A DNA stretch of 64,000 nucleotides, from NCBI RefSeq assembly GCF_000372725.1, contig NW_005198611.1, positions 326,679 through 390,678 on the forward strand, given 5' to 3'. The stretch comes from Emiliania huxleyi CCMP1516 (Eukaryota > Haptophyta > Isochrysidales > Noelaerhabdaceae). A model generated the notes under the pieces. It searched no databases, was not told the origin of the DNA, and worked only from the letters and a program-made list of their open reading frames with translations. The translations under genes were made by a program, and so were the position numbers. Below, piece after piece: positions 9,709-20,731 of the stretch; position 1 is the stretch's first letter, and the number at the start of each line of letters is the position of its first letter.

Positions 9709-11755
9709 TTACACCGGCGTCGGGGGCGCCTGCCTGCCCGCTTCCCCGCGTTCGCCCAGCGAGTCCCAAAAATCGCATTTCATCACGTCGTCCGCGTGCA
9801 CCGACACGGGCACGTCGAGCGCGACGTATGGGCTCACGTTCGGCTCGTACATCGGCCATCGCACCGCGTCGGACTCGGCGCCGTTTGGGCTGCCGTGCTT
9901 TGCAAAGTTGGCCCAGTACGTCTGCATCGTCGCCGTCATCACGTGGTCCCGCGGCGCGAGCACGCCGGGCAGCGCCCACGTACCGAAGAGGATCGGCAGC
10001 TCCACGCCATGCGACACCGTGCAGCCCTGGTCGAGGTAGTCGACCCCGACCACATGGTTCGCGTCGCACGCGAGCACGAGTGCGTTGATCGGCGACGCGG
10101 CGCGGTACGCATACTGGTACCAGTAGGTAGCGTGGCCATGCGCCTGCAGCGCGCGCAGCGCCCGGCGCGTGCTGCAGCCCATCTGCGCGTGGGTGAAGAA
10201 GTCGGCAAGCCGGCGGTTGTGCGCGCCGCGCGGGTCGAGGCCGCCCGAGATGTTGAGCCCCGGCCAGCCCGTCTCGTACCTGCCGACCGGGTACGCCTCG
10301 TTGATGCGCCGCACCGCGCGAGCCGCGCGCTGGCGCAAGGGAGCGTGGCTCTCCCAGCCCTCCTCGTACGCAGCCATGTAGGTAAGAAGCCGGTCGTACC
10401 CCGTCTGCGTGAGCGGCATGGTCGCACGGCCCTTGTCGAGGTAGCTGGCGGAGAGGACGTCGATGCAACCCTCGCACAGGTTCGTCCCCATGATCACCTG
10501 CACCCTGTCACCTCTTGGCGACCTGTTGACCCTCCCTCGCCGGATGAGGGCCAGCGGCATGTCGGGGAGCTGCTGGCCATCGATGTTCGCCTTGAAGGGC
10601 ATGAACTGCCCAAAGGCGCCGCCGCGCTCCAAATAGGGAACAAACGAGTCGGCGCCGGTCGAGAGCGAGTCGGGGAAGGGCCACTGGATCACAAAGTCCA
10701 GGTACGACTTGACCACCTTGTCGATGGGAAGCTCCCGCAGGCAGCATAGCCGCGTCGACGCGTCCTCGCAGCCGAGCGCCGCCGCGTACCGCCTCCCAAA
10801 GGCGCGCGCGTCCTCGGCCGTGTCGTAGTACATCCGCGTGTCGCATGCGCCGCTCTGCATGATGGCGCGTGAGAAGAGGCCGTTGCTCCTCGGCGAGACG
10901 AGGTGCTGGCACACGCTCATCCCGCCGGCCGACTCTCCAAAGATGGTCACACGGTCGGGGTCGCCCCCAAAGTGGAGGATGTTCCGCTGCGTCCACTGCA
11001 GCGCGAGGGTCTGGTCAGCGAGCCCGAGGTTGCCCACGTCAATCTCATCGAGCGCGAGCCAGCCCGCCGCGTGCAATCGGTAGTTGGCCATTATCACAAC
11101 CACCCCCTGGGACGTCGCCAGCCTGGTCGCATCGTACATGCCATATTCATACTTGTCCCCTGCGGCGTGAGAGAGCGGCCTCGGAATTAGGGCGGCTGGA
11201 TACGTGCGGCGTGAGAGAGCGGCCTCGGAATTAGGGCGGCTGGATACGTACAGGAGGGGCGGCTCTGGGCGGCGCGGCGTGGGGCGCGCCCATCATCCAG
11301 CCGCCGCCGTATATCCACTGCATCACAGCGCACGGCTTCTCCGAGGTGCAGCTCGCAGGCACGTAGATGTCCAAGTAGAGGCAGTCCTCCGACCCCACCG
11401 ACAAGCTCATGTTGAGAGCGAGCGCACCGATCGGCTTGAGGCCCAGCCGCCCGTCGATGACCTTGAACTGGAAGCACGTCGAACGGCCGTGCTTGGTCGT
11501 AAACTTTGGCTCGGTCCACGCGCCAGGATCGCGTGGAGCGGCAAAGCGCAGATCCTGCGTCGGCGGCGCGGCGAACGGCACGCCAAGCCATTTGCGGATC
11601 GTTGGCTGCAGCACTCGGTCCTGCACACCCTGCACCGGACCCAGGTGAGTCGTGGCCACCGGACTGCACGGCCGGAGCGGAGGCAATGGCCCGCACTCGC
11701 AGTCCACCACGCAGCCCAGCGGCCGCGGCAGCGGCAGTTGTGGCGCTAGTAGCAT
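9709..11755 (-). CDS. Type-B carboxylesterase / cholinesterase-like hydrolase (2 exons)
   Basis: Alpha/beta hydrolase of the COesterase family, which cleaves carboxylic esters. The natural substrate cannot be told from sequence. Exon 1 (11755-11290) carries the family start (VATTHLGPVQGV), WLGVPFAAPP, SEDCLYLDIYVP and oxyanion-hole YGGGW. Exon 2 (11159-9709) carries NYRLHAAGWL, GNLGLADQTLALQW and the nucleophile elbow GESAGG. The acid and His regions fit SHGVELPILFG and the C-terminal part. Joined length is about 638 aa. The intron (11160-11289) begins GCGCGC and ends AG, and splicing restores WMMG-DKYEYGMYDA. The ATG at 11755 gives a weakly hydrophobic leader; an earlier in-frame start is possible. 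Probably secreted. Confidence 0.9.
11161..11248. repeat. Perfect 44-bp tandem duplication inside the esterase intron
   Basis: Two identical 44-bp units (11161-11204 and 11205-11248) starting TGCGGCGTGAGAGAGCGGCC fill most of the 130-nt intron. The first unit begins at the acceptor. Confidence 0.95.
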
Positions 11756-12279
11756 GGGCGGTCGCGTTCTGGCGTTTTGCCTTTGGACGCGACCGCACCG
11801 CCGACATTGGCGCTTTTGTGTATCTCTCGACACTCGAGACCTCGAGAGAGCCGAGGACGAATTTTTTTGACGGGCAATCCTCGATGTCGGCCCCCCGTCG
11901 GAGCGGGGAGCGCGCCAGGCTGGTCGTCGTCGGCGGTGTTAGGGTGCCGAACTTCTGAGAGGTTCACGAGAGTTGAACTCTACCCAGCTGCCGAGGTGGG
12001 CAGATAGCGGCGTAGCCAGAAAGAGTGTAACCGAGGGCGGCTGATCGTGCTTGACTGTAGCAGAGTGTAAACAAGGCCAACCTCGGCACGGCCACACTCG
12101 GCCACACTCTACCACGCACCCCGACCCCGAGATGAGCCCTTCCCACCTGGCACTCGATGTGACTGAGTGTGGCAGAGTCCGTGGAGTCAGAGGGTGCCTT
12201 CGTTCGGCATTGAAGAGTGTTCATGAGCACGGCCGACTGTGCCCGACTGTGGCCGAGTATTACTGAGGGCGGAAGATAG

Positions 12280-12378
12280 CAGCAGAGTGCAGCAGAGTGC
12301 AGCAGAGTGCAGCAGAGTGCAGCAGAGTGCAGCAGAGTGCAGCAGAGTGCGGCTGAGTGCGGCTGAGTGCGGCTGAGT
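12280..12378. repeat. 10-bp array (CAGCAGAGTG)n, left of palindromic element
   Basis: About seven CAGCAGAGTG units followed by three CGGCTGAGTG units. The same two unit types in the same order and orientation recur at 14717-14830. The surrounding 11990-12280 is full of degenerate GAGTGTGGC words on both strands and has no gene I can support. Confidence 0.9.
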
Positions 12379-12436
12379 CTGGCGGATAGTCCTGGACCAC
12401 ACAGCACGGATGGAGCCGCCGGGCGCAGCAGGCCAT

Positions 12437-13051
12437 CGAGCCACCGCACGGGGCGCGGGCCGCGTCTCCCCGCCAGCCCTCTTGTTCGAGTCTCGCACCC
12501 ACCGTGCCGGCGGCCCGGCGGCCGCCGCGCCTGCCGCCTCCTTCCTGAATGCACAGCCCCCGGTTCGCGCCGGGCCGTTCTCCGCGACCAGTCAGAGCAG
12601 CCTGTCCTACTCGGTCACGCGACGACAGCGGCACGCGAGCGCGGCCCTCGCCACGGCCGCGCCACAACAAGAGCTGGCCAAAGGCTGCGCGGCAGCGGCG
12701 AGACGCACATCGCAGCGGCCGAGGCAGCGCGCACCCGCCGAGCGTAGACTGCCTACACGCAGGCCGTGCATGTGAGCTCTCCAACGTACGCGCCGTGCGG
12801 CACGACCAAAGACCGACGCCTATCCGGCGAGACAAAAGAGCACCGACGGCGACGCCGCACATCCGTGTAGGTGTTTAGGTGCACGTCGGCCTCTCGTGCC
12901 GTGCGCAGGAAGAGAGAGGCGCTGCCAGAAGCTCGCGCGGGCGAAGTGGTAGAAAGATCGTTGGGGAGCGCCAGGCCAGAAAGCCCGACAGCCGTCGAGC
13001 GCTCGGCCGGCGCATAAAAAAAGAAAAACTCTTCACCTAAATACTAGTGGG
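12437..13051 (+). mobile_element. Left arm (615 bp) of a large palindromic element
   Basis: The segment from GAGCCACCGCAC near 12437 to CTAAATACTAGTGGG at 13051 is the near-perfect reverse complement of 14051-14666. The arms contain no intact gene. Their inner ends share CTAAATACTAGTGGG, which holds the self-complementary ACTAGT. Confidence 0.92.
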
Positions 13052-13365
13052 CCCTGTGCCCAGCCCTCTCCACGCCGCGATGCGCCCCCCCCCCCCCCCC
13101 CCTCCCTCGCCCTTGCAAAAATCCTGCAAAGGTGGGGACGTGTCTGTCCTCAACCCCAGCCCTAGGCCTAGCTTGGGATGTCCGTTTTATATTTATTTAC
13201 TAGTGGGGCCACGGCCCAAACGAGCGAAACCGCTGGAAGCGGCGCAGCTCCAGGGCGCTCACGTGGCCAACCATCTTCATGACTGTGGCAAGCTCCTCAA
13301 CGCTATGCGTGAAGGCCCGCCCCTGGGCGAAGAGCTGATGCCGCTTCACGTAGCGCACCACATTC

Positions 13366-14055
13366 TCATGAGCGCGATTGAAGCGCCTCTTGTCGATGCG
13401 TCGTCCGGGACCGCTCATCTATCCAGCCCTCGGTGACTATCCAGTTGTCAATTTGCGTGCCCGCCCGGTACGTTGCGTCGTTCGCCATCGCTCTCAGGTC
13501 TCGCCCCACTTCGGTCAGCATGCTGTTGAACATCTTGTCTGAGAGAGTCCGTTCCTTTCTACCTCTGCTTCGTAGGAAGGCCTCCGTCTCGGCGTTGAAG
13601 TCTCCACCGATCATGTACTCCCCGTCGATTCTGTCTAGCTCGTCCCTTAGGCTCTCCCACGCGTCTTGCGCTGGGTCCTTTGTTTCTGTGTCGTCCGTTC
13701 CTCCCCTCGCCGCCACCTTTATCTTAGCCCGTCCCCTCACTGGCATGTAGACTCCTATCTGTGTCCACTCCAGTCCGCTTGCCGCGTCCTCCATCTCCAC
13801 TTTCACGACGCGACCTCTCACCACCTCTTCCATGGCCACCTCACCCTTCCCGTCTCTCTTTGCTTGCAGGTGGTCTGGGTCCCACACAATCAACACCCCC
13901 GCTTTGAGCGCGCGCGAGGCCGGGTCATTGTAGGCTGGGGTCCCGCACGCCTCTATCCCCATCGTCTCTAGGTACTCTATCACTTCGCGCATTTCCTTCT
14001 CGCCTAGGTGCGTATCCGCCAACGTGGCAAGCCACACCCCTCCTTCTGTGCCCAC
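13366..14055 (-). pseudogene. Endonuclease/exonuclease/phosphatase (EEP) domain fragment
   Basis: A 229-codon frame with no ATG, beginning at the inner edge of the right arm just after an in-frame stop. It shows EEP (DNase I/APE-like) motifs: ADTHLGE near the start, AGVLIVWDP, GVYMP, the diagnostic GGDFNAE, and TYRAGTQIDNWIV. The final SDH motif is missing because the frame is lost near 13420. In mobile DNA this fold is the endonuclease of many non-LTR retrotransposons, which nick target DNA for target-primed reverse transcription. No reverse transcriptase is present. It is a truncated relic, captured or left inside the palindromic element. Confidence 0.75.
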
Positions 14056-14666
14056 TAGTATTTAGGCGAACAGTTTTTCTTTTTTTATGCGCCGGCCGAG
14101 CGCTCGACGGCTGTCGGGCTTTCTGGCCTGGCGCTCCCCAACGATCTTTCTACCACTTCGCCCGCGCGAGCTTCTGGCAGCGCCTCTCTCTTCCTGCGCA
14201 CGGCACGAGAGGCCGACGTGCACCTAAACACCTACACGGATGTGCGGCGTCGCCGTCGGTGCTCTTTTGTCTCGCCGGATAGGCGTCGGTCTTTGGTCGT
14301 GCCGCACGGCGCGTACGTTGGAGAGCTCACATGCACGGCCTGCGTGTAGGCAGTCTACGCTCGGCGGGTGCGCGCTGCCTCGGCCGCTGCGATGTGCGTC
14401 TCGCCGCTGCCGCGCAGCCTTTGGCCAGCTCTTGTTGTGGCGCGGCCGTGGCGAGGGCCGCGCTCGCGTGCCGCTGTCGTCGCGTGACCGAGTAGGACAG
14501 GCTGCTCTGACTGGTCGCGGAGAACGGCCCGGCGCGAACCGGGGGCTGTGCATTCAGGAAGGAGGCGGCAGGCGCGGCGGCCGCCGGGCCGCCGGCACGG
14601 TGGGTGCGAGACTCGAACAAGAGGGCTGGCGGGGAGACGCGGCCCGCGCCTCCGTGCGGTGGCTCA
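14051..14666 (-). mobile_element. Right arm (616 bp) of the large palindromic element
   Basis: Reverse-complement partner of 12437-13051, diverging only at a few bases. The whole structure 12437-14666 could fold into a stem of about 615 bp with a ~1-kb loop. The outer junction sequences differ between the two sides, so I could not define a target-site duplication. Confidence 0.92.
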
Positions 14667-14716
14667 GTGCTACCGTGCCGGTGGATTGTGTGTGCTGCCA
14701 CGCCACTGACTGGCCG

Positions 14717-14830
14717 AGTGCAGCAGAGTGCAGCAGAGTGCAGCAGAGTGCAGCAGAGTGCAGCAGAGTGCAGCAGAGTGCAGCAGAGTGCAGCAAAGTG
14801 CAGCAGATTGCGGCTGAGTGCGGCTGAGTG
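14717..14830. repeat. 10-bp array (CAGCAGAGTG)n, right of palindromic element
   Basis: About eight CAGCAGAGTG units, two degenerate ones, then CGGCTGAGTG units. Same orientation as the left array, so it is not part of the inverted repeat. The interval 14830-15160 carries further GAGTGTGGCCGAGT words but no supported gene. Confidence 0.9.
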
Positions 14831-15164
14831 CGGCAGAGTTTGCTTGCCTGTGGGAGAGCGCTGCAGCGCTCTGGCTTCCGTCCCAACGGATTCTCTGGGT
14901 GTGACCGAGTGTGGCCGAGTTCGTGTGCTGACTGTGTGCGCAACCGGACGACTATTTGATTCCCACCTGCACTCAACCACACTCTGCTGCACTCCTTCAC
15001 TGTAACAGAGTTTGACCGATTGAGGCCGAGTGTGCTGGAGGGTGCCATCGCGTGGCAGAGCCCGCCAGAGGGCGACCGCGTCGTAAAAATGTGGCGGAGT
15101 TCAACGCTCGTGAACCTCTGAGTTGAAAACGAAGGGACGCGCGTCGTTCGCGCGCATCGTCGAG

Positions 15165-15210
15165 GGTCGCTCCGAGAAGCTCGCTCGCGAGCGAGCTTCT
15201 CGGAGCGACC
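15165..15210. repeat. Perfect 46-bp palindrome plus half-site
   Basis: GGTCGCTCCGAGAAGCTCGC is followed without spacer by its exact reverse complement through 15210. A further copy of one half (AACTTCTCGGAGCGACCTGG) follows at about 15221-15241. It lies about 110 bp upstream of the MFS start codon. Confidence 0.95.
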
Positions 15211-15321
15211 TGGAGGAGCGAACTTCTCGGAGCGACCTGGCCCGGGTCGCTCGTCGAGACCTGGCCCGACGAGCCCTTTGGCATATGTTGCGCACTCTCA
15301 TGGCGGTTGAACGGCCTGGCG

Positions 15322-16689
15322 ATGTTGAGTGGCGCGCTACTGCAGCCGCTCCTTCCGTCTCAATTGAAGAGCCAGCAGCTCGGGCCAGCGCTATACGGTA
15401 CACTGCAGAGCTTGTGCAACGCCTGCGGCTTCAGCATAGCGTTTGGCGCGGTCGCGGACCGTCATGGCCCAAAGCGTGCGATGCTCATGTCTACATTGCT
15501 CTCTGTCTGCTCCACTCTATGCTACCTGCTGCGCGGGAGCGGCCTATGGCTTCCCTGCACCGGCCGTGTGCTGGCTGAGGTGGCCAAAGGGTCGCTCCAG
15601 CCGCCGGTGAAGCTGCTCGCGACGCGACACGGCACTGCGGCCGCGGCGGTGGGCCAGACGTTCGGCGCCCTCGGGCTCGGCTTCTCGGTTGGTAATGCCA
15701 TCGGAGGTAGGTTGAGCACCGGAGGCTTGACTGCGCCACTCGGGCTTGCCTCCCTCTGCGCGACGGCCAATATTCTCCTCGTCGCAGCTTGTCTACCTCA
15801 CGTCGACCCCGCCGCGGCCGTCACGGCCCAGCGGTTCGGGTACACCTCGCTAGAGCAAGGCTACCTGCTTGCGCTCGTGGGGTGGGAATTTGGCGTCTCG
15901 AACCTGCTGCTCGTCCCGAGTCTCGTGCAGCAGCAGCGGCTGAGCCGGCGGAGGCTGCTGCACGCCGCGCTCGGCTTGATCGCGCTGGTGTGCGCCGCCT
16001 GACCTCCCTCTCACCTCCCGTCCACCTTCCCCTCTTCTCTCAAGGTCGCTGCTTGCCCCACTGGCACGGCCTCACCTCCCGCTCCCGCCCACACCTCGGT
16101 CTGCCTCTGCCCACAGGGCCGGCTGGGTCTGGCGTTGACAGCCTCCTCTCGCTCCCTCGCCGCCTCCTCCGCGGCAAGCCACGCGGTCGCCGCCCGCCCC
16201 CAAGGCGTCAGGTCTCCCTCTCCTGCGCGCCCACCCGCGACCTCCGCTGCGGCAGGTCTTCGTCTGCTGCTTCCTGCCAATCACGCTCGGGGTGGGCTGC
16301 GTGCTCACGTTGCTCACCGCTCTCCTCGGCGAGGCGTGCCCCGCGGAGTGCCGCGGATCGCTGCTCGGCATCGGCGACTCTGCTTGGTCGCTCTCGCCGG
16401 CGTGCTCATGCCGGCGGTGTCGGGGCAACCCGCTCTGCCATAGAGGCCCGGCGCTCTCCGCTGGCCCGACACGCAGACCCCGTCTCTGAACAGGCAGCTC
16501 TACGAACGGCTCGGCGCCACCGCGCCGGCGCTCGGCTCGAGCCTGCTCTGCCTCGTCGGAATGACGGCGGCTTGGAACACATCGATGCCCAGCAGGACAA
16601 GCGGAAAGAGGCATAGAGCTAGGCGAGACGAGAAACGGGAGGCCGAGCTGACGCCCGAGCTTCTCGTGTGCTTGCGTGCGGTACCATGA
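15322..16689 (+). CDS. Major facilitator superfamily transporter, frame interrupted
   Basis: First ATG in frame is at 15322. The first exon gives TM helices with the MFS loop 2-3 motif-A-like GAVADRHGPKRAMLM, then GRVLAEVAKGSLQPP and GLGFSVGNAIGGRL. After a stop-containing stretch (about 15990-16255) an exon resumes at VFVCCFLPITLGVGCVLTLL and EACPAECRGSLLGIGD. The frame then shifts once (near 16390) to ALAGVLMPAVSG. The end RLYERLGATAPALGSSLLCL runs to the TGA at 16687-16689. Substrate unknown; a membrane transporter is inferred. The shift may be a sequencing error, a missed intron or early decay. An additional small exon after 16108 is possible. Confidence 0.65.
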
Positions 16690-17041
16690 TCCCGAGAGCC
16701 GTGACTGTAAGTATGTGTGCGCGGGGGGAGGTGGGCGCTGGGCGGAGCGGTCCCTGGACCCTGCGCGGTCGCGCTCGCGGCGGTGTGTCGGGGCGTGGCG
16801 GCGGCCCGCCGCGCGCGCCCCACGCCCACGCGCCACGGTGGGGCGTGGAGCACGCGCTGATTACACAGTACGTCTTATTTTTGCGTCGTCAACACACATG
16901 CGTATATCGAGACATCAGTAGAGCTTCGCGGTGTACATGCCGCAGCGCAAGCCGCTGCTCCCCCTCATGACAACAATGTGTCGACCCGCGGCTCGGCGCC
17001 AACCCCCCCCCCCCTTTCGTGATACGAGCCCGCGCCCCTCT

Positions 17042-17894
17042 CTAAAAGACTAGCCTGTAGGTGACGTACTTGCCTGCAGTCTCACTCGGCCGCACGATCT
17101 TGACTACTTGCCCGCGCTGCAGGCCATAGTAGCGGGCGACCGGGTCCGAGACCTGGGGGGGCAGGGCTGGCCGTGAGGCGAGCGCGACGGCGGGCCGGGC
17201 GGGCCTGGGGCTGGTGTGGCGGAGGCGGGAGGCGGGAGGCGCGAGGCGGGAGGCGGGGGCGGAGGCGAGGGCAGAGGCCGGGAGGCGGGAGGCGTGCGCC
17301 TGCATGCGCGGGAGCTGGTTCTCCTTGAGGCGGTACCTCTTGAGGAGGGTCTGCTTCTCCTCGCGCGAGAGCACCACGTGCATCGGCACCAGCACGTGCT
17401 CCGTGATGTTGACCAGCAGCTCCGCCTCCTGGAACTGCTCGAGGATCGTCCCCTCCTGCGCGCAGATCTCGACGATCGCCTGCTTGGCGAAGGCCGTCAG
17501 GCTCTGCTGCACGACGAGGATGGCCCGTTTCACGTCGTCCTCGTTCATCCGATCCATATACCTGTCCGTGGGGGGCACCCCCGTCGAAAAAACGGCACAA
17601 GCGGGGCGGCGCTGCCACCGCCGCCGCCGCGCCGCCGGTCCCCCCGCCCGCGCACCGCTTAATTGGCTTGACGCCAACCTTCGGGTCCGTCGGCCAGAAG
17701 ACAAAGATCTGGTCGGTCGGGTCGTCCCGCCGCTGCGCCTGGATGGTCAGCCCCTCGCGCTCGCCCGTATACGACCGCGCAAAATCCTCCTCGCTCATGT
17801 CAATGTCGGACTGGTCGATCATGTAATGGCGGTCGCGAAGCATCTGGTGGATTGTGCGCCGGACACGGTACAGCCGATAGACGGTGTCCGACAT
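17042..17894 (-). CDS. POLR2E: RNA polymerase I/II/III shared subunit RPB5 (RPABC1), 3 exons
   Basis: RPB5 is a subunit common to nuclear RNA polymerases I, II and III and forms part of the lower jaw. Exons 17894-17656, 17561-17300 and 17152-17042 give 203 aa (human 210). Exon 1 has the jaw domain ([33 protein letters not shown]). Exon 2 has [17 protein letters not shown] and [13 protein letters not shown]. Exon 3 has the near-invariant [10 protein letters not shown] and [16 protein letters not shown]. Intron 1 is GT-AG (94 nt, donor GTGCGCG). Intron 2 is GC-AG (147 nt, donor GCGCAC). The ATG at 17894 matches the family start. Intact and probably functional. Confidence 0.96.
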
Positions 17895-18167
17895 AACCTT
17901 GGGCTGCCCGACTGGGGTAGCAGGGAAAGCTGGACCGCTGGCCAGCGCGCCGTGGAGCGTCGCACCACCGGCTAAAGAATTCCTCGCCTGGGCCCGATGC
18001 TGCTCCGCGCCATGTGCAATGGCGTTCGAGTGAACGCCGTGCAGGTAGCCCGTGCCTTTTGGTGTACCCCATTGTACCGCGTCCTGTTGCCCCCAAGGCA
18101 TTTTGTGATTGATCTTCTTTGCATTTTGAAAAAACAAAAGAACCTGGCGACTTTTTGTGGCTGCAGC

Positions 18168-18226
18168 GTGGTCCGTGGTGCGTGGAGCGTGGAGCGTGGT
18201 CCGTGGAGCGTGGAGCGTGCAGGCGG
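18168..18226. repeat. GTGGAGCGTG(GTCC) minisatellite
   Basis: Alternating GTGGTCCGTGGAGCGTGGAGC units, about four copies, between RPB5 and the Cys-rich gene. Confidence 0.75.
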
Positions 18227-18269
18227 ATGGGCTATTCGCGGTGCGGGTGTTTTCTTCAAGTCACACGCG

Positions 18270-19150
18270 TCACCCGATCCGGTCCCACACCGAACCACAC
18301 GGCACGCAGGAGCCGTCTTTCCTCGTGCCGACCTTGCAGCAAGGGTGCGCGTCCACAGAGGCACCGAGGTGGACGGTACTGCGGCCGACGTCTTTCTCGC
18401 AGCAAGGCGGCGCGTGGCGCGCCCAGGGGAAACCGCCTGGGGGAGCCGCGCTGTTGACAAACCCGACGCCGAACGTGGTGCAGGGCATGCACACGGGCGG
18501 CGCCGGCCCCTTCAGCGCCTTCTGCGAGCGGGGCCGCGGAGTAGGGGTGAGGCCTGGACTAGCGGTGGGAGGCGGCGCAGGAGGGGAAGCCCGGTCAGTA
18601 CAGTCAGCGCGCCTCCCAGCAGCTGGCGTCGGTGCACATGAGGATGGTCGAGGGGGATTCCTGCAGGGGTCGGGGCGAGGCGCGTGGGGCGAGAGGCAGG
18701 GCCAGGGAGCAGGGTGCAGTGCGTGAGTGTCTACCGCACGCCGTGGGGCTGTGGCTGCCTCGCGTGGCTAGCTGGAGCGCGGCGGCGGCGAGAGCGGCGG
18801 CGGCGAGGGGCGCACCGGAAAGGCAAGATTTTGAGCGCAGTCGGGATTGCGCTGCATGACCGTGGCGGTAATGCACGGCATGGCGCTGGACGCGAGAAAC
18901 GGCGGCGGCGTTGGCGAGGGAGGAGGCGGTGGGAATGCGCCGGGTTGCTCATAAAAGTTCGGGGTGCACCCTTTGGCCTTGGAGTGCCAGTTGTTGTGGC
19001 AGAAAACGAGGTCGCTCCGTCCAGGAGTTGCACAACCAACCTCGAGTCTGAAGCATCAGGAGCGAGTAGAAGACGCCGTTTTCGACGGCGGTGGCAGGGT
19101 GGCTGGACCTCACGCCTTCCCCCCTCCAGCCCAGCCCGTCCTCGCCGCCA
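18270..19150 (-). CDS. Cys-rich, probably secreted protein (several exons)
   Basis: Last exon 18521-18270 reads KALKGPAPPVCMPCTT then paired cysteines (PPCCEKD, HPCCKV) and CVPCGSVW. Before it are exon 18660-18613 (STILMCTDASCWE) and an exon ending at 18816 (MPCITATVMQRNPDC). A further upstream segment reads CHNNWHSKAKGCTPNFY near 19000-18940. Introns 18522-18612 (GC-AG) and 18661-18815 (GT-AG) keep frame. Regular CxxC and CC spacing suggests a disulphide-rich extracellular domain, but I do not recognise the family. The first exon and signal peptide are not located; they may lie before 19150, next to dispersed repeat B. Confidence 0.5.
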
Positions 19151-19296
19151 CCGCCGAGCAAGTTGAAGGTCGGTGAGGTGAGCCTGGAGGAGGGGTCGTG
19201 CCCGCGGCGCACAAAGGTGCACGCCGGACAGTGATCACAGTGATACAGTGTTCCATGGACGTGTCCTGCTTTCCCGCGTCCGCGCGCGACGAAAGA

Positions 19297-19478
19297 AAGA
19301 AAGAAAGAAAACACACAATCCAAGGGAGGGATGGGAGGACGGCACGCCGCCACCACACAGGGATTTTAAGGAGAGGTGTGTGATGCGCTAGCCGTCGCCC
19401 ACCCTGGGGAGTCTGCCTCTTCGTATCTCTCTTCGCAGTCTCTCGCCGCTTCTCGCTGCAACCTTCATGCCACCTCGC
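19297..19478 (-). repeat. Dispersed repeat family B, copy 2 (long form)
   Basis: Reverse complement repeats the order seen at 4797-4998: GCGAGGTGGCATGAAGGTTGC, CTCCTTAAAATCCCTGTGTGG, CCATCCCTCCCTTGGATTGT. Confidence 0.85.
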
Positions 19479-19540
19479 GGCCGTCGAGCCGGATGGCTTA
19501 TGGTTATGCTGTTTTCTTTTGGGGGGGGCTGCAAGTGCGT

Positions 19541-20453
19541 CTAGAACAATGTGCGGGAGTAGTGTGCGATCCCTATCGCTACCTCCACATCCACACGGCT
19601 GCGGTGCACGAACCCTGACGGCTCCGTGCACCGCAGACTATACCCAGCACGACCCTTGTTGGCCTGCCGCCTCGCAGGTTTCTCGGTCCACTGGACCAGC
19701 CACCGGCGCCCCGGCGCCTCCTCTATCTTAGTTACCCCTGCAGGGTAAGTGATGGGGGCGGGTCCCCTGGCGCCCCTGGCGCCTTTCTTGCCCGTCAGCG
19801 CGTCGTCCATTTTCGCCATGAACGCCGTCCAGTGGACCCGCGGGAGGCGCACCAGCTTGGACTTCTTGTCCGGCACCGGGAGTGGCTCAACACGCCCACC
19901 AACCTCATACTCGATGCTGGGCTTCATGCCCACCATCGCCTGAAAAGGGGAGGGGTGCCATCAGAGAAGAGCAGGGCGAGGCGTGCGGCGCCGCGGCACG
20001 GGTGTACCTCCCAGTCAGCTCGCGAATCGCGCTGGAGTGGTATGTGTCTGGCGCTCGGCTCTCGGTCGTTTAAGCGGACGACGATCTGTGCCAGGCACGT
20101 CTCGGGCGGGCCCAGTCGGCGGGCAAACCACCGGATCCCGCAGCCCCGGAAGGGGGATCCGTAATTCTTGAAGTGTCTGAAGGCCCGACACACACGCGTG
20201 ATCAGCTGCTGGCGCGTCGCGTGGGGGTCTTTCGCCCGAAGAAATGCCAGCAGCCCATGATGGGCGCATCCGCAATGGTAGTGGTCGGCCGGCTCGAAAG
20301 GCGGCTCGTCCGTGTCGAATATGATCCCTGCGGATGGGAACCGCGCGCGGGGTGAGGGGCGAGAGGAGACGCCGAGTGCGCAGCCGGGCTCGCGCACTGC
20401 AGGGCTTGCGCCAGCCAAACGTCTGGGCTTTGGTCCGTCTTGCCAAAGTCCAC
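19541..20453 (-). CDS. Hypothetical protein, 3 exons
   Basis: Proposed start at 20453 (MDFGKTDQSPDVWLAQALQ). Exon 1 ends at a GC donor (T|GCGCGAG) and joins IIFDTDEPPFEPADHYHCGC. Exon 2 continues through AHHGLLAFLRAKDPH and RVCRAFRHFKNYGSPF to SRADWE at a GT donor. Exon 3 begins AMVGMKPSIEYEVGGRVEP and ends at the stop at 19541. The composition is that of a folded protein (HYHCGCAHHG could bind metal). The last 25 residues look less ordered. No family recognised. Confidence 0.55.
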
Positions 20454-20693
20454 CTCGAGGGAGGCATAACTTCTCGAGGTTCTCGAGGTGGATCCTGGCT
20501 GGCCGGCGTTAATGGGGCCGCTCAGCGGTTTCTTTTTCAGGCCGTGTATTCTCCGAACGTTCGAGGCACGACCGGCGAGCGGTAGGGGGGGGAGATTTTA
20601 GAAAACTCTTGCGAGCGGTGACCAGATCAAAACAACCACAACACCACCACCACCGTGCCTCGTCCTTTTGGTGAGCGCTGTCCGTGGCTTCGA

Positions 20694-20731
20694 GAGAGAG
20701 AGAGATTTTTTAGCAATACCAAACAACTTGG
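20694..20731 (+). repeat. Dispersed repeat family C, copy 2
   Basis: AGAGATTTTTTAGCAATACCAAACAACTT, preceded by a GA run. The surrounding interval 20454-21699 has no supported gene. It also holds the family I word CGGGAATGTTCGTAAGAGCT near 21076, also seen near 25537 and (minus strand) near 57470. Confidence 0.85.

Noticed and set aside
9523..10749. Plus-strand frame of 408 codons
   Set aside because: Antisense shadow of the carboxylesterase, whose motifs are unmistakable on the minus strand.
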